Below the pieces are notes generated by a model. The model searched no databases. It was not told the origin of the DNA and saw nothing but the letters and a program-made list of their open reading frames with translations. Both the position numbers and the translations under genes were made by a program. A DNA stretch of 64,000 bases from Marinomonas flavescens. Its GTDB lineage: Bacteria; Pseudomonadota; Gammaproteobacteria; Pseudomonadales; Marinomonadaceae. The DNA lies in assembly GCF_004352835.1 (NCBI RefSeq), contig NZ_SJSB01000009.1, positions 62,001 to 126,000 of the forward strand, read 5' to 3'. Each line of letters starts with the position of its first letter. Within the stretch, counting starts at the first letter, position 1. This document shows, piece by piece, positions 15,637 through 24,583 of this stretch.

Positions 15637-17934
15637 ATGTTAACCAGCTTTCGCTCTCGGTTAATTGCTTTGTTATTAGGTTTGCTGGCGATGGTTCAGT
15701 TAGGCACCGCTGTGGCGGTACTTAGTTCGCTAAAAGAAGACAATTATAAACAAGGTGTTCAAGCGATAGACGTCGCACGAAATGTATTCTATTTATCCCT
15801 TGAAAGTCGAGCGAATCAGTTGACTAAAGGCGTCGGGATTCTCGCTTCCGATTTCGGTTTTAAACAAGCCGTTGCTACGCAAGAAATAGGGACAATTCGT
15901 TCTGTTTTAGTCAACCAAGGGGCTCGTATTGGCGCTGATGTTTCTTTCTTAGTTTCACCTTCAGGGAAGATACTTACCGCTACCAAAGAATTGGATATTG
16001 ATAAAACCGTTTCGAGTCTAATTCAATCTGCTCGTCGCTCAGGCGGTGCAGCCATTAACACTATGATTTCTTCTCATGGGCAAGCCTATCAGTTGGTTTT
16101 AGTGCCTGTGAAAGCTCCTAATACTATTGCTTGGGTTGGCATGGCTTTTTTATTAGATAAAAAACTGGCACAAGAAATTAAAGCGGTAACGGGGCTGGAA
16201 ATTAGCTTCGTGGGCGATACAAATAATGGGCAAGAAGTTTCTGGATATTCCACTCTCCCCGAACAAGATAAACATGATTTATTTGCAGAAATTCAAAGTG
16301 TGGGCGCGCTTACTAAAAAACCTCAATTTACCAACTCGGATAAATACTTATCTCTTGGTATCGACTTAGATGCCAAAAATCAATGGGGTGTTTTGCACTT
16401 ACCATACAAACCTTGGTTAGAAAGTTATAACCGAGCCCGTAATCAACTGTTACTTATCTTTACCGGCGCATTAGCGTTGGCCTTATTATTTGGCATCCTG
16501 CTTGCCAGAAACTTAACAGCACCAATCGAACGACTCGTTGAGTTCGCTAGGCAGATTGGTTTAATCGGCATTGAAGCCAAAGCGCCAGCCGTAAAAGGTG
16601 AGTTTTGTGTGTTAGCGAATACCATGATGTCGATGCAAAACTCAATTTCATTACGAGAAGAAGAGCTAACCAATCGAGCCTTTCATGATCTACATACCGG
16701 TTTGTATAATCGCAGCGCGGTGGAGCAATACCTGAATAGAGAGCTGCCTCGTGAAAAGGGGTATTTAGTATTGGTGGACATTCGCCACTTCAAAGACCTT
16801 AACAATATGTTGGGTTTTGATAATGGCGACTTGTTATTACTTAAAGTCGCAGAACGACTATTGGTCTGGGGCAGTCATGCTGTGATGCAAGCACGCATCG
16901 CTGGAGATCAATTTTTATTAGTATTTGATGAGGAAATCACATCAGACGAATGCAACTCATTGAGCGCCTTCTTTGACGAGGCTTTTATCGTTCAAGGGTC
17001 AGAAGTTCTGCTCTCCGTTGCCGTCGGTGTACTACCACTAGAAGACACGATTCTGAGTGTCAATGATGCTATGCGCCGCTTAGACATCGCAGTGGATCAA
17101 GCCAAAGAAGAGCCTGGTGGTGTTGCTTTTTACCAAGCGGGTCAAGATGAGAGCCATCAGCGTCAATTGCGTATTATTGGTGACTTGTCTGAGGCTTTGG
17201 ATTCAGGGCAAATGTTTGTTGTGTATCAACCAAAAGTGAGCGTCGCATCTAAGGACTGTAACGAAGCTGAAGCCTTGATTCGTTGGCGTCATCCCGAATT
17301 AGGCTTTATTCCTCCCGACGAATTTATCACGCTACTAGAGCATGCTGGTAACATTCAATTATTGACCCATTGGGTCATTAAATCTGTTCTTGCACAGCTA
17401 AATATATGGTGGTCTGAAGGGCATAGAATTCGTGTTGCCATCAATTTATCAGCCCATGATCTAGTGAATGAACAGCTACCAGGAATGATTGAAAAGGCGC
17501 TCAAAGAGAATAATTTACCTGTTGAAGCGCTGGCTTTAGAAGTGACTGAAAGTGCTGTTATGAAAGATCGGCTTAAAGTGATCCAAGTATTAAAAGGCTT
17601 GCAGTCGTTAGGGATTCATCTTGCTATCGATGACTTTGGGACCGGCCAATCTTCATTGGCGTATTTACGTGAACTGCCTGTCAACGAGGTGAAAATAGAT
17701 CGCGCATTTATTCAGTACATTGATAGTAATAAAGGTGATGAATTTATTGTCAAAGCGTCTATTGAACTATCTCATAGTTTAGGCTTCCAAGTGACTGCAG
17801 AAGGCGCGGAGAATGCCGAAGGTGTTGCTCTTCTTGGTCAGTATAAATGCGATAAAATCCAAGGTTATTATTTCTCCAAACCATTGGTTGCAGAAGAATT
17901 TTTACGCTGGCAACAGGCATTCAAACCCGTTTAA
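15637..17934 (+). CDS. membrane EAL-domain c-di-GMP phosphodiesterase with degenerate GGDEF
   Basis: 765 residues. Order: a membrane segment at about 8-28, a periplasmic sensor of about 230 residues (Cache-like), a second membrane segment at about 268-290 (LLLIFTGALALALLFGILLA), a HAMP-like linker, a GGDEF domain, and an EAL domain. The GGDEF signature reads AGDQF (422-426) and the inhibitory RxxD site is absent, so cyclase activity is unlikely. The EAL domain keeps EAL at 545-547, NLS, EVTE, DDFGTG near 665, KID, AEGAE and the IQGYYF glutamine, so it should hydrolyse cyclic di-GMP. AGGAA about 12 bases before the ATG supports the start. Ligand is unknown. Confidence 0.92.
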   Translation: MLTSFRSRLIALLLGLLAMVQLGTAVAVLSSLKEDNYKQGVQAIDVARNVFYLSLESRANQLTKGVGILASDFGFKQAVATQEIGTIRSVLVNQGARIGADVSFLVSPSGKILTATKELDIDKTVSSLIQSARRSGGAAINTMISSHGQAYQLVLVPVKAPNTIAWVGMAFLLDKKLAQEIKAVTGLEISFVGDTNNGQEVSGYSTLPEQDKHDLFAEIQSVGALTKKPQFTNSDKYLSLGIDLDAKNQWGVLHLPYKPWLESYNRARNQLLLIFTGALALALLFGILLARNLTAPIERLVEFARQIGLIGIEAKAPAVKGEFCVLANTMMSMQNSISLREEELTNRAFHDLHTGLYNRSAVEQYLNRELPREKGYLVLVDIRHFKDLNNMLGFDNGDLLLLKVAERLLVWGSHAVMQARIAGDQFLLVFDEEITSDECNSLSAFFDEAFIVQGSEVLLSVAVGVLPLEDTILSVNDAMRRLDIAVDQAKEEPGGVAFYQAGQDESHQRQLRIIGDLSEALDSGQMFVVYQPKVSVASKDCNEAEALIRWRHPELGFIPPDEFITLLEHAGNIQLLTHWVIKSVLAQLNIWWSEGHRIRVAINLSAHDLVNEQLPGMIEKALKENNLPVEALALEVTESAVMKDRLKVIQVLKGLQSLGIHLAIDDFGTGQSSLAYLRELPVNEVKIDRAFIQYIDSNKGDEFIVKASIELSHSLGFQVTAEGAENAEGVALLGQYKCDKIQGYYFSKPLVAEEFLRWQQAFKPV

Positions 17935-18009
17935 ACATTGGATAAATGATCTGTCAGTTTTAATTTGACTCAGTCAGATTCATTATTTGAGGGCAAGGTA
18001 AGTTCAAGT

Positions 18010-18735
18010 ATGTTATTTCTAATAAGAGTGTTGTTACTATTTATTGCGATTGTTGGTATTACTTTGTGGGGCTTAGTGTTCTGCCTATTCACATTAGGGT
18101 CTAAAGACCGTGTTTACCACCTTAGTAAAGTCTTTGTCCGAGTTGCTCCTTTGTTTGGCTTGTCTGTAGAAGGGCGAGTCGCTAAAGAATCTGAATCGAT
18201 TCCTCAAGCTGTTTATGTTTCTAATCACCAAAATAATTTCGATTTAGTCACTGTGCCAATCGTGTTTCCTAGAGGTGCGGTAACGGTTGGTAAAAGTTCT
18301 CTGCGTTGGGTTCCTTTATTTGGGGCTTTATATTGGATCAGCGGTAATATCATGATCAACCGCGATAACAAAAAGCAAGCCATCGCCACTATTGATCAAG
18401 TTGTTGCTGGAATGAAAACCACAGGCTTATCTATTTTTATGTTTCCCGAAGGGTCGCGTAGTCGAGGTCGTGGTTGGTTGCCTTTTAAACGTGGAGCATT
18501 TCATGCGGCGGTTCAAGCAGGTGTGCCCATCATCCCCGTCGTATGCAGTAACACCCACGAGCACGTAAAAGTGAACCGCTGGTGCAACGGTAAGGTGATT
18601 GTTGAAATGCTACCACCTATTGCAACCACCGGTCTGCATGAGACCGATGTGGTTAATTTGGTTAAACAATGCGAAACACTGATGCATGAAACAAAACAAC
18701 GCCTAGATGCGGAATTGGCTCAACCGAACAAGTAG
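18010..18735 (+). CDS. plsC: 1-acyl-sn-glycerol-3-phosphate acyltransferase
   Basis: 241 residues from the ATG at 18010, chosen because E. coli PlsC starts the same way (hydrophobic ML-x-IR-type start) and AAGG lies 11 bases upstream; a TTG at 17965 would add 15 unmatched residues. The enzyme makes phosphatidic acid at the inner membrane. Visible motifs are a hydrophobic N-terminal anchor, NHQNNFD at 72-78 (HX4D catalytic pair), the GNIMINRDN block near 112 and FPEGSRS at 145-151. It follows the EAL gene by 75 bp and could share its transcript. Confidence 0.94.
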   Translation: MLFLIRVLLLFIAIVGITLWGLVFCLFTLGSKDRVYHLSKVFVRVAPLFGLSVEGRVAKESESIPQAVYVSNHQNNFDLVTVPIVFPRGAVTVGKSSLRWVPLFGALYWISGNIMINRDNKKQAIATIDQVVAGMKTTGLSIFMFPEGSRSRGRGWLPFKRGAFHAAVQAGVPIIPVVCSNTHEHVKVNRWCNGKVIVEMLPPIATTGLHETDVVNLVKQCETLMHETKQRLDAELAQPNK

Positions 18736-18856
18736 TTTTTTGTCGTATAAAATAGTTCTGTTACGTCAATTATTCACACATTCTATTATCGTTACGCTGG
18801 TCTTACCCTTCCTCAATGGGCAGGGTTTCACTAGAGGATACCCGACTCGAAACCTA

Positions 18857-20260
18857 TTATTTCTGTTTTTTTAGGTCATGACCGTGAGCTTTCAATACGG
18901 TTATGATTTGTTGCTTAACGGGTTGTGAAGGGGCCAATGTTTGATCACTCCACTCAGGGTGCTGTTGTGCGCTTTTCCATAAAGGTTTCAAATCATGAAT
19001 GAGTGTTTTGATGCTCTCTTCAGATTTTTTATTCTCACTAGGTTGGTCGTCTTTACTGTGTTTTCCAAGAGTATAGGCTTGTTGAGAGGCATGGCCGCGT
19101 TGGTTAAGGTGAGTAATGAGCGCCAACCCTCGCAAACATAAGACACCTAATGTCGCAGGGTCGACACAGAGGTAATGACGCCCAGTCAGTTTGCTTTTTA
19201 ATGTGTCTTTGTAGTGTCGGCCGGTTTGCCAGGAAGCGCCTAAAATTGCGCCCATTGCGGTGGCCGCTCCAAGGGATAAACCGCCAGTCATCACATCAAC
19301 GCCAGCCCCAATTGCTGCGCCTGTCATGGCACTGGCGCCAGTGTTTAGTCCCCATTCTTTGAGTGTATCAAAGGCGAAAATATCCTGTTGCCATTCACCA
19401 CTTTGAATAGAAAAACTGTCTGGTAATACATCTTCTTTTCGAAACTCGTATAGCTGCAGTAACGATCGAATGAATTGACTTTCTAGTGTACGAATATGTG
19501 CTTCGAATGCGCTTACTTCAACGTGCTCTGGCGGGTGTTTTTTACATATTTTTCGGCTGCTGGCCGCGTTGATTTGTAAGTCTGCGAGCGCTTCAATGGC
19601 TGCTTTTTGTCGTGATTGGGCGGCGGCTTCACGTGTTGTTAATAAGGCTTCGATGTCGTCGTAGTGATCTGGCATCAAGCTCTGCAAACTTTGATAAAGA
19701 CGTTTTTCATCTTCAAAATAAAACGCGACAGAGTCGTAGCGCACCACCGCATGAAGGTGACGCTCTGCTAATATTTTTCGCCATGCTTCTAAGTGTGAAC
19801 TAGGAGCGGCGCTAAAATTTAGAATTGGTACGATAGGTTTACTGGCGCTGGCGAGCAACGTGAGCTCGTCGAGATACTTACCCAAAGGCGCTTGGCGAAT
19901 ATCAATCACGTACAAAATAATATCGCAGCGATCCAATTGCTTCAGGATCTTAGCTTCTTGCTCAAATACATCTTGTGCTAAATGGCTTTGGCAAAAAGGG
20001 ACGATCCAATCAGAGCCTTGGTATTGATTAAAAGGAGCTTGTTGGCGTGTTTCCCAAAGACCAATAGAATCCTCAAAACCAGGCGTATCGGTCAGAGTAA
20101 GTAGCGTTTTGCCGTGTAACTTGATGGCTGCGCTTTCCACATGGCGTGTGGTACCCGCTTGATTGCTGATTTCACCGAATGTTTGCTGGCGGAGCAGAGT
20201 ACGAACCAGTGATGTTTTGCCTGTATTGGCATGACCAACGACTAAAAGAGAAATTGTCAC
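18857..20260 (-). CDS. GTPase with DUF3482 domain
   Basis: 467 residues. The N-terminal 200 residues are an Era/Ras-like G domain: P-loop GHANTGKTS at about 9-17, switch threonines in QAGTTRHVE, and DTPGFED near 58. The C-terminal half is the DUF3482 region, including a glycine-alanine-rich stretch (MTGAAIGAGVDVMTGGLSLG near 320) that may insert in or lie against membrane. The start overlaps the stop of the DUF2868 gene by 4 bp (20257-20260), so translation is coupled. DUF2868-DUF3482 pairs recur in proteobacteria but have no known function. Confidence 0.88.
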   Translation of the reverse strand: MTISLLVVGHANTGKTSLVRTLLRQQTFGEISNQAGTTRHVESAAIKLHGKTLLTLTDTPGFEDSIGLWETRQQAPFNQYQGSDWIVPFCQSHLAQDVFEQEAKILKQLDRCDIILYVIDIRQAPLGKYLDELTLLASASKPIVPILNFSAAPSSHLEAWRKILAERHLHAVVRYDSVAFYFEDEKRLYQSLQSLMPDHYDDIEALLTTREAAAQSRQKAAIEALADLQINAASSRKICKKHPPEHVEVSAFEAHIRTLESQFIRSLLQLYEFRKEDVLPDSFSIQSGEWQQDIFAFDTLKEWGLNTGASAMTGAAIGAGVDVMTGGLSLGAATAMGAILGASWQTGRHYKDTLKSKLTGRHYLCVDPATLGVLCLRGLALITHLNQRGHASQQAYTLGKHSKDDQPSENKKSEESIKTLIHDLKPLWKSAQQHPEWSDQTLAPSQPVKQQIITVLKAHGHDLKKQK

Positions 20261-21657
20261 AGTATGTCCTTATCATCCAACAAGGCGAAAAAATGGTCTG
20301 GATTAATGCCGGACTCCAGTCCTGTGCGCTGCCAGTCATTAGCAAACGGTGCCTTTTTCCCATTGGCGATCACTAAAGACAGGTCAGGATATGATATTAC
20401 CGCGTTTAATAAGAATCGTCGTGAGCCACGGTCTGGACTGTGTTCGCCATCCACCAAAATATAAACAGGCTGCGAGTACTGGGCGATTAAAAAGGTCTGT
20501 TGTTGTGCCGCGTCGTTGAGCGTGGTCAGCGTCGTCGTTCCAGCGAGGCATTGCGGTACCGCTTGGCTCCATTCAAACAACCCCCAGACTTGGCTGAGAG
20601 CATTATTACTTATTGGTGTTAAGTCGCTTGTATTTTGGTTATTTGGACCTTGCGTCTGATGAGCTCGCTGTTCTTTATCGAACTTTTCTTTATCAAGTAT
20701 CTGGCTGATAGATTGCTCTTGGTAACGTCGCTCGATAGCGTGTTCTTGCGTTGTTTTTGGCAAGGTCAGGCGTTTAAGGCGATACATAGCAACACTGAAC
20801 AGACTCAATAGCAGACGAGGCGCTACGCCATATAACATTAAACTGGCGAGTAGTAAGCTCGCCCAATGTTGTCTGGTGCTGGCGGTTTGCGAAATGATAT
20901 CTACACGGCTGGCGAGAATGTCCACTTGGTTCGGCACAGTAATGCCAAGTAGGCTAGGTAAAACGCTTAATTGCTGGGTTAGCCAAAGAAATTGCTGATC
21001 GTTTAATAAGGTGGTTTCCCAGACAAAATTCACTTGGTTTGTGAGTAGTAATAACAGGGTCATTAAAAAGCCAGCGAATAAATAACTGAGCCAAGCGGTG
21101 TGTGAAATAGCACTCAATAACCAGCGATTTGAATGAGCAGGGCATTGCCAGTGCCAAAATGCCGAGCTGGCATCCGTGTTGATATGTGAATGCTTACTAA
21201 TCTTATGATTTACGAATATCAGCGTATTTAGAAGAAAGCCTTTAGAGTGACGAGTGTTACGCCCCAGCGCCAACATACCAATGAACCAGATGACGAGATT
21301 GAGCCCATGAAAGCCCAACATAACAATTAAGAGCCAGAAAATATTCACTTTACCAGATGCCGAGACCGCAAAAGCAGGAGGAACCGCTAATAATCCAAGC
21401 ACAAACGTTAGCGCAAAAATAACGCATAGACCACGGACAAAGTAGCGTTTTAACTGTGCGGCTTGGGCAAGGTAGCTTTTGCTCGGCGGTACGGTATTTA
21501 AGGATTGCAGCGCACTCTTGAGATTCGCCGCTCGGTTAGGCAGTCGAAACTCAGTATTGGATTCTAGCCAAGCGGCAATGGATAACTGTGCGCGCTGTGA
21601 AATGCCTACTTTTGATGCATCAAGCGGATCTTGTTTTTGTTTAGACGATAAAGACAT
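20257..21657 (-). CDS. DUF2868 membrane protein
   Basis: 466 residues with several hydrophobic segments (about 72-95, 103-128, 178-200 and 268-290) and a soluble C-terminal part, so an inner-membrane protein. It matches DUF2868 by its size, its RYFVRG segment before the first membrane pair, and its coupling to a DUF3482 GTPase. It starts immediately after the codA-like stop (TAA followed by ATG) and overlaps the GTPase gene by 4 bp, so the three are one operon. A membrane protein with a dedicated GTPase suggests a switch-controlled membrane process; the process is unknown. Confidence 0.82.
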   Translation of the reverse strand: MSLSSKQKQDPLDASKVGISQRAQLSIAAWLESNTEFRLPNRAANLKSALQSLNTVPPSKSYLAQAAQLKRYFVRGLCVIFALTFVLGLLAVPPAFAVSASGKVNIFWLLIVMLGFHGLNLVIWFIGMLALGRNTRHSKGFLLNTLIFVNHKISKHSHINTDASSAFWHWQCPAHSNRWLLSAISHTAWLSYLFAGFLMTLLLLLTNQVNFVWETTLLNDQQFLWLTQQLSVLPSLLGITVPNQVDILASRVDIISQTASTRQHWASLLLASLMLYGVAPRLLLSLFSVAMYRLKRLTLPKTTQEHAIERRYQEQSISQILDKEKFDKEQRAHQTQGPNNQNTSDLTPISNNALSQVWGLFEWSQAVPQCLAGTTTLTTLNDAAQQQTFLIAQYSQPVYILVDGEHSPDRGSRRFLLNAVISYPDLSLVIANGKKAPFANDWQRTGLESGINPDHFFALLDDKDIL

Positions 21658-22899
21658 TTACAAACTGACTCGTTGAGTAACGGTGGAAGGCTGACGTTGC
21701 ATCAGAATTTTACCATGACGCATATTTAATAATACCTCACCTTGATTGCGCAGTACGCTGTAATCGTCTTCACCGCTTAACAAAATGGCATTGGCTGGAT
21801 GGCCTTTGACAATTCCGTACTCTTTAAGCTGCATCAACTTGGCGCTGTTGTCGGTAATAAAATCCAACGCATGAACAAAATCGTCGTGGCCCATCATTTG
21901 GCAGATGTGCAAACCAAAATCCAATGAGCGCAGTAGTTTGCCGTTACCGAGTGAGTACCATGGGTCGAAAATAGAATCCTGCGCGAAACCAACGTTCATA
22001 CCCGCCTCGCTGAGCTCCTTAACACGAGTTAAGCCGCGACGTTTTGGGTAAGCGTCAAAGCGACCTTGTAGATGAATGCTTTCAGTGGGACAAGACACAA
22101 AATGAATGCCGGAATGTTTCAGCAAACGAAATAATTTCGAACAGTAGGCGTTATCGTAAGAATGCATCGCCGTTGTATGACTGGCTGTGACCCTGTCTCC
22201 AATACCAGCTTGCATGGCTTCGTGCGCGAGAAATTCTAAAAATCGTGAGTTAGGGTCGTCGATTTCATCACAATGCACATCGACTAAACGATCGTACTTT
22301 AGCGCCAGTTGAATCAAGGTTTTTACCGATTTTTCACCCAGTTCACGAGTGTATTCGAAGTGTGGAATCCCGCCGACCACGTCTGCGCCTATCTGCATGG
22401 CTTCTTCCATCAAGGCTTCGCCATTCGGGTAAGAATGAATGCCTTCTTGTGGAAAGGCGACCACTTGAATATCCAGTGTCTCTTTTAGCTCATCGCGTAA
22501 TTCACAGAGGGTGCGCATGGCAATAAGAGAGGGGTCAGTAGTGTCGATATGGGTACGAATATGTTGCACGCCATTGTCTATCAGTAGAGACAAAGTTTGT
22601 TTTACGCGCTGGCGAATGTCGTCACGGCTAAGCATGGGCTTGCGCTGTGACCAACGCTCAATACCTTCGAACAAGGTGCCGCTACGATTCCATTCCGGCT
22701 CGCCTGCGGTGAGAGCGGCATCCAAATGAATATGAGGTTCAACAAACGGCGCACAGAGTAACTGACCATGGGCATCAATATCGTCAGCACTCTTGATGAC
22801 CGTCGTATCCTGCTTAGTTATCGCAGCAAACACACCGTTTTCGATCTCAACGGTGTAGCACTCGTTTTTGTGCCTTAATCGCGCGTTGATTATTCTCAT
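21658..22899 (-). CDS. codA: cytosine deaminase-like amidohydrolase
   Basis: 413 residues, aligning by eye along the whole of E. coli CodA, which deaminates cytosine to uracil. Metal and catalytic residues are present: His56 and His58 (EPHIHLD), Gln151 (FPQEGI), His209 and Glu212 (VDVHCDEIDD), His241 (ASHTTAMHS) and Asp308. The residue after Asp308 is Ser309, where E. coli has Asp314, and Gln307 replaces a histidine; this pocket position controls substrate choice in E. coli CodA. The real substrate may therefore be a related pyrimidine. It follows an Lrp gene by 34 bp and has no codB permease beside it. Confidence 0.85.
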   Translation of the reverse strand: MRIINARLRHKNECYTVEIENGVFAAITKQDTTVIKSADDIDAHGQLLCAPFVEPHIHLDAALTAGEPEWNRSGTLFEGIERWSQRKPMLSRDDIRQRVKQTLSLLIDNGVQHIRTHIDTTDPSLIAMRTLCELRDELKETLDIQVVAFPQEGIHSYPNGEALMEEAMQIGADVVGGIPHFEYTRELGEKSVKTLIQLALKYDRLVDVHCDEIDDPNSRFLEFLAHEAMQAGIGDRVTASHTTAMHSYDNAYCSKLFRLLKHSGIHFVSCPTESIHLQGRFDAYPKRRGLTRVKELSEAGMNVGFAQDSIFDPWYSLGNGKLLRSLDFGLHICQMMGHDDFVHALDFITDNSAKLMQLKEYGIVKGHPANAILLSGEDDYSVLRNQGEVLLNMRHGKILMQRQPSTVTQRVSL

Positions 22900-22933
22900 A
22901 TCCAGACTCCTATACGACAGCGTTTTCTTCAGA

Positions 22934-23416
22934 CTATGCCTTTGTTTTACCTGATGCTTTTGTTAAAGGCAAAGGCGCAGCGGTCTTAATCGCGCGAATG
23001 GCAAAGTTACTGTGAATGTCTTTGACGTGAGGGAGTGTTTGAACTTCTTTCAGGATTCGCTCGTAATCCGGTAGGTCCTCAGCAACCACTTCTAAGCGGT
23101 AATCTGCGGCTCCAGAGGTTAAATAGGCGCTGATTACATTTTGCATCGCCAGTACGCTGGCTTCGAAGGCACTGCTGGCGCTTCCCGAATGATTGTTCAG
23201 ACTGACCTCAATAAAGACAGTCATCGAAAAGCCAATTTTTACGCGATCTAAGGTGGCTCTATAACCTTGTATCAATCCTTTACTTTCCATTTGCTTAACA
23301 CGACGAAGGCAAGGCGAGGGAGATAGATTAATCTGTTCTGCTAGCTCGACATTGCTGAGCCGACCATCGTACTGAAGAAGGGTGAGTATTTGAGAGTCTG
23401 TCTTGTTAATATCCAA
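22934..23416 (-). CDS. Lrp/AsnC-family transcriptional regulator
   Basis: 160 residues: an N-terminal winged HTH (LSNVELAEQINLSPSPCLRR, about 20-40) and a C-terminal RAM (ACT-like) effector domain (VFIEVSLNNHSG near 68, ISAYLTSGAADYRLEVVAED near 95). It sits upstream of the codA-like gene in the same direction and is divergent from a DMT exporter at 23575 followed by an aromatic aminotransferase, a typical place for an amino-acid-sensing Lrp that controls an exporter. Small palindromes lie between them (for example AGGACATGTCCT at 23495-23506). Confidence 0.92.
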   Translation of the reverse strand: MDINKTDSQILTLLQYDGRLSNVELAEQINLSPSPCLRRVKQMESKGLIQGYRATLDRVKIGFSMTVFIEVSLNNHSGSASSAFEASVLAMQNVISAYLTSGAADYRLEVVAEDLPDYERILKEVQTLPHVKDIHSNFAIRAIKTAAPLPLTKASGKTKA

Positions 23417-23574
23417 ATTGGCATACCTTTATGATTATCGTTATTTAATTAATATATTGTGCTAATAAAAGCATTATTTAGGGAGATAATAGCAAGGACA
23501 TGTCCTCGCGTCTTTGTTCATAATACTGTTCATGAACTCTCATTAATGAAACACGTATTTTGTTGGAATAGACC

Positions 23575-24519
23575 ATGTCAGAGTTAACACATCCTCAGCC
23601 ATCTCCAGAATCAAGTTATCGTCACATTGCAACGGGAACGGCTTTTAAAGTTGGTTTATTGGCGGCGTTTATTACCGCGTGTATTTGGGCGAGCTGGCTT
23701 GTCAGTGTAAAAATGGGGTCACAGTCCGCACTGACAACATTTGATTTGGCGCTGATGCGCTATGGTATTCCTGCTTTAGTGTTATTTCCGTTTTTATTTC
23801 GCTCTCGCCGCTTGCTAATAAAGGTGCCTAAGTGGACGTTATTAGGCATTACGCTTGGTGCGGGTGTGCCTTTCTTTTTTCTTAGTTCGGCGGGGATGCA
23901 CTTTGCCCCTGTTTCTCATGCCGGATTATTAATCCCTGGTATGTTTCCTTTATTCGTGTCTGCTATTGCCGTACTGGTGTTTAAAGAGCGCCTTAGTCGG
24001 CCTCGTTTTATAGGGCTGATGCTGATTCTAATTGGTGTGGTGGCATTGGTTGTGCTGTCTATGTTGTCGTTAAGTGGGGATGTATGGAAAGGGGATTTAT
24101 TGTTCATTGGCGCCAGTTTCTTTTGGGCTGTTTATACCATCAGTTTACGTGTTGCTGGTTTGCCTCCGTTAGCGGCAACGGGTCTGCTTGGGTTAGTGTC
24201 GACTGTTATTTTATTTATGCTGCTGGTAACGGGTGTTGTCTCGTCAGGGATGAATCAGGTCAGTTTTAGTGAATTAGCGGGGCAGTTTTTTGTACAGTCT
24301 CTCTTAGTTGGTTTATTAACTGGGTTTAGCTACGGCTACGCTATTAACTTACTGGGAGCTGAAAGAACGGCGGCAATGGGAGCATTAACGCCCGTATTAG
24401 CGTCTTTGTTGGCCATTCCTTTGCTACACGAAGCCATTGGCTTTGCTGCGATACTCGGCCTGTGTTTTGTCAGTGTCGGGGTGGTGTTGGCAAGCGGTAT
24501 TGTGAAAATCTCGCGCTAG
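23575..24519 (+). CDS. DMT-superfamily (EamA) transporter
   Basis: 314 residues with ten hydrophobic segments in two EamA repeats. The first repeat starts near residue 25 (KVGLLAAFITACIWASWLVS) and the second near 178 (LLFIGASFFWAVYTISLRVA). It is divergent from the Lrp regulator and 64 bp ahead of the aromatic aminotransferase start, so an amino-acid-related export role is plausible but unproved. Confidence 0.87.
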   Translation: MSELTHPQPSPESSYRHIATGTAFKVGLLAAFITACIWASWLVSVKMGSQSALTTFDLALMRYGIPALVLFPFLFRSRRLLIKVPKWTLLGITLGAGVPFFFLSSAGMHFAPVSHAGLLIPGMFPLFVSAIAVLVFKERLSRPRFIGLMLILIGVVALVVLSMLSLSGDVWKGDLLFIGASFFWAVYTISLRVAGLPPLAATGLLGLVSTVILFMLLVTGVVSSGMNQVSFSELAGQFFVQSLLVGLLTGFSYGYAINLLGAERTAAMGALTPVLASLLAIPLLHEAIGFAAILGLCFVSVGVVLASGIVKISR

Positions 24520-24583
24520 CTCATTGGCATTAACTGTCATTTTTTGTGCTGTCTCGTCTCTAAAATCTAAGGATATATACGTT

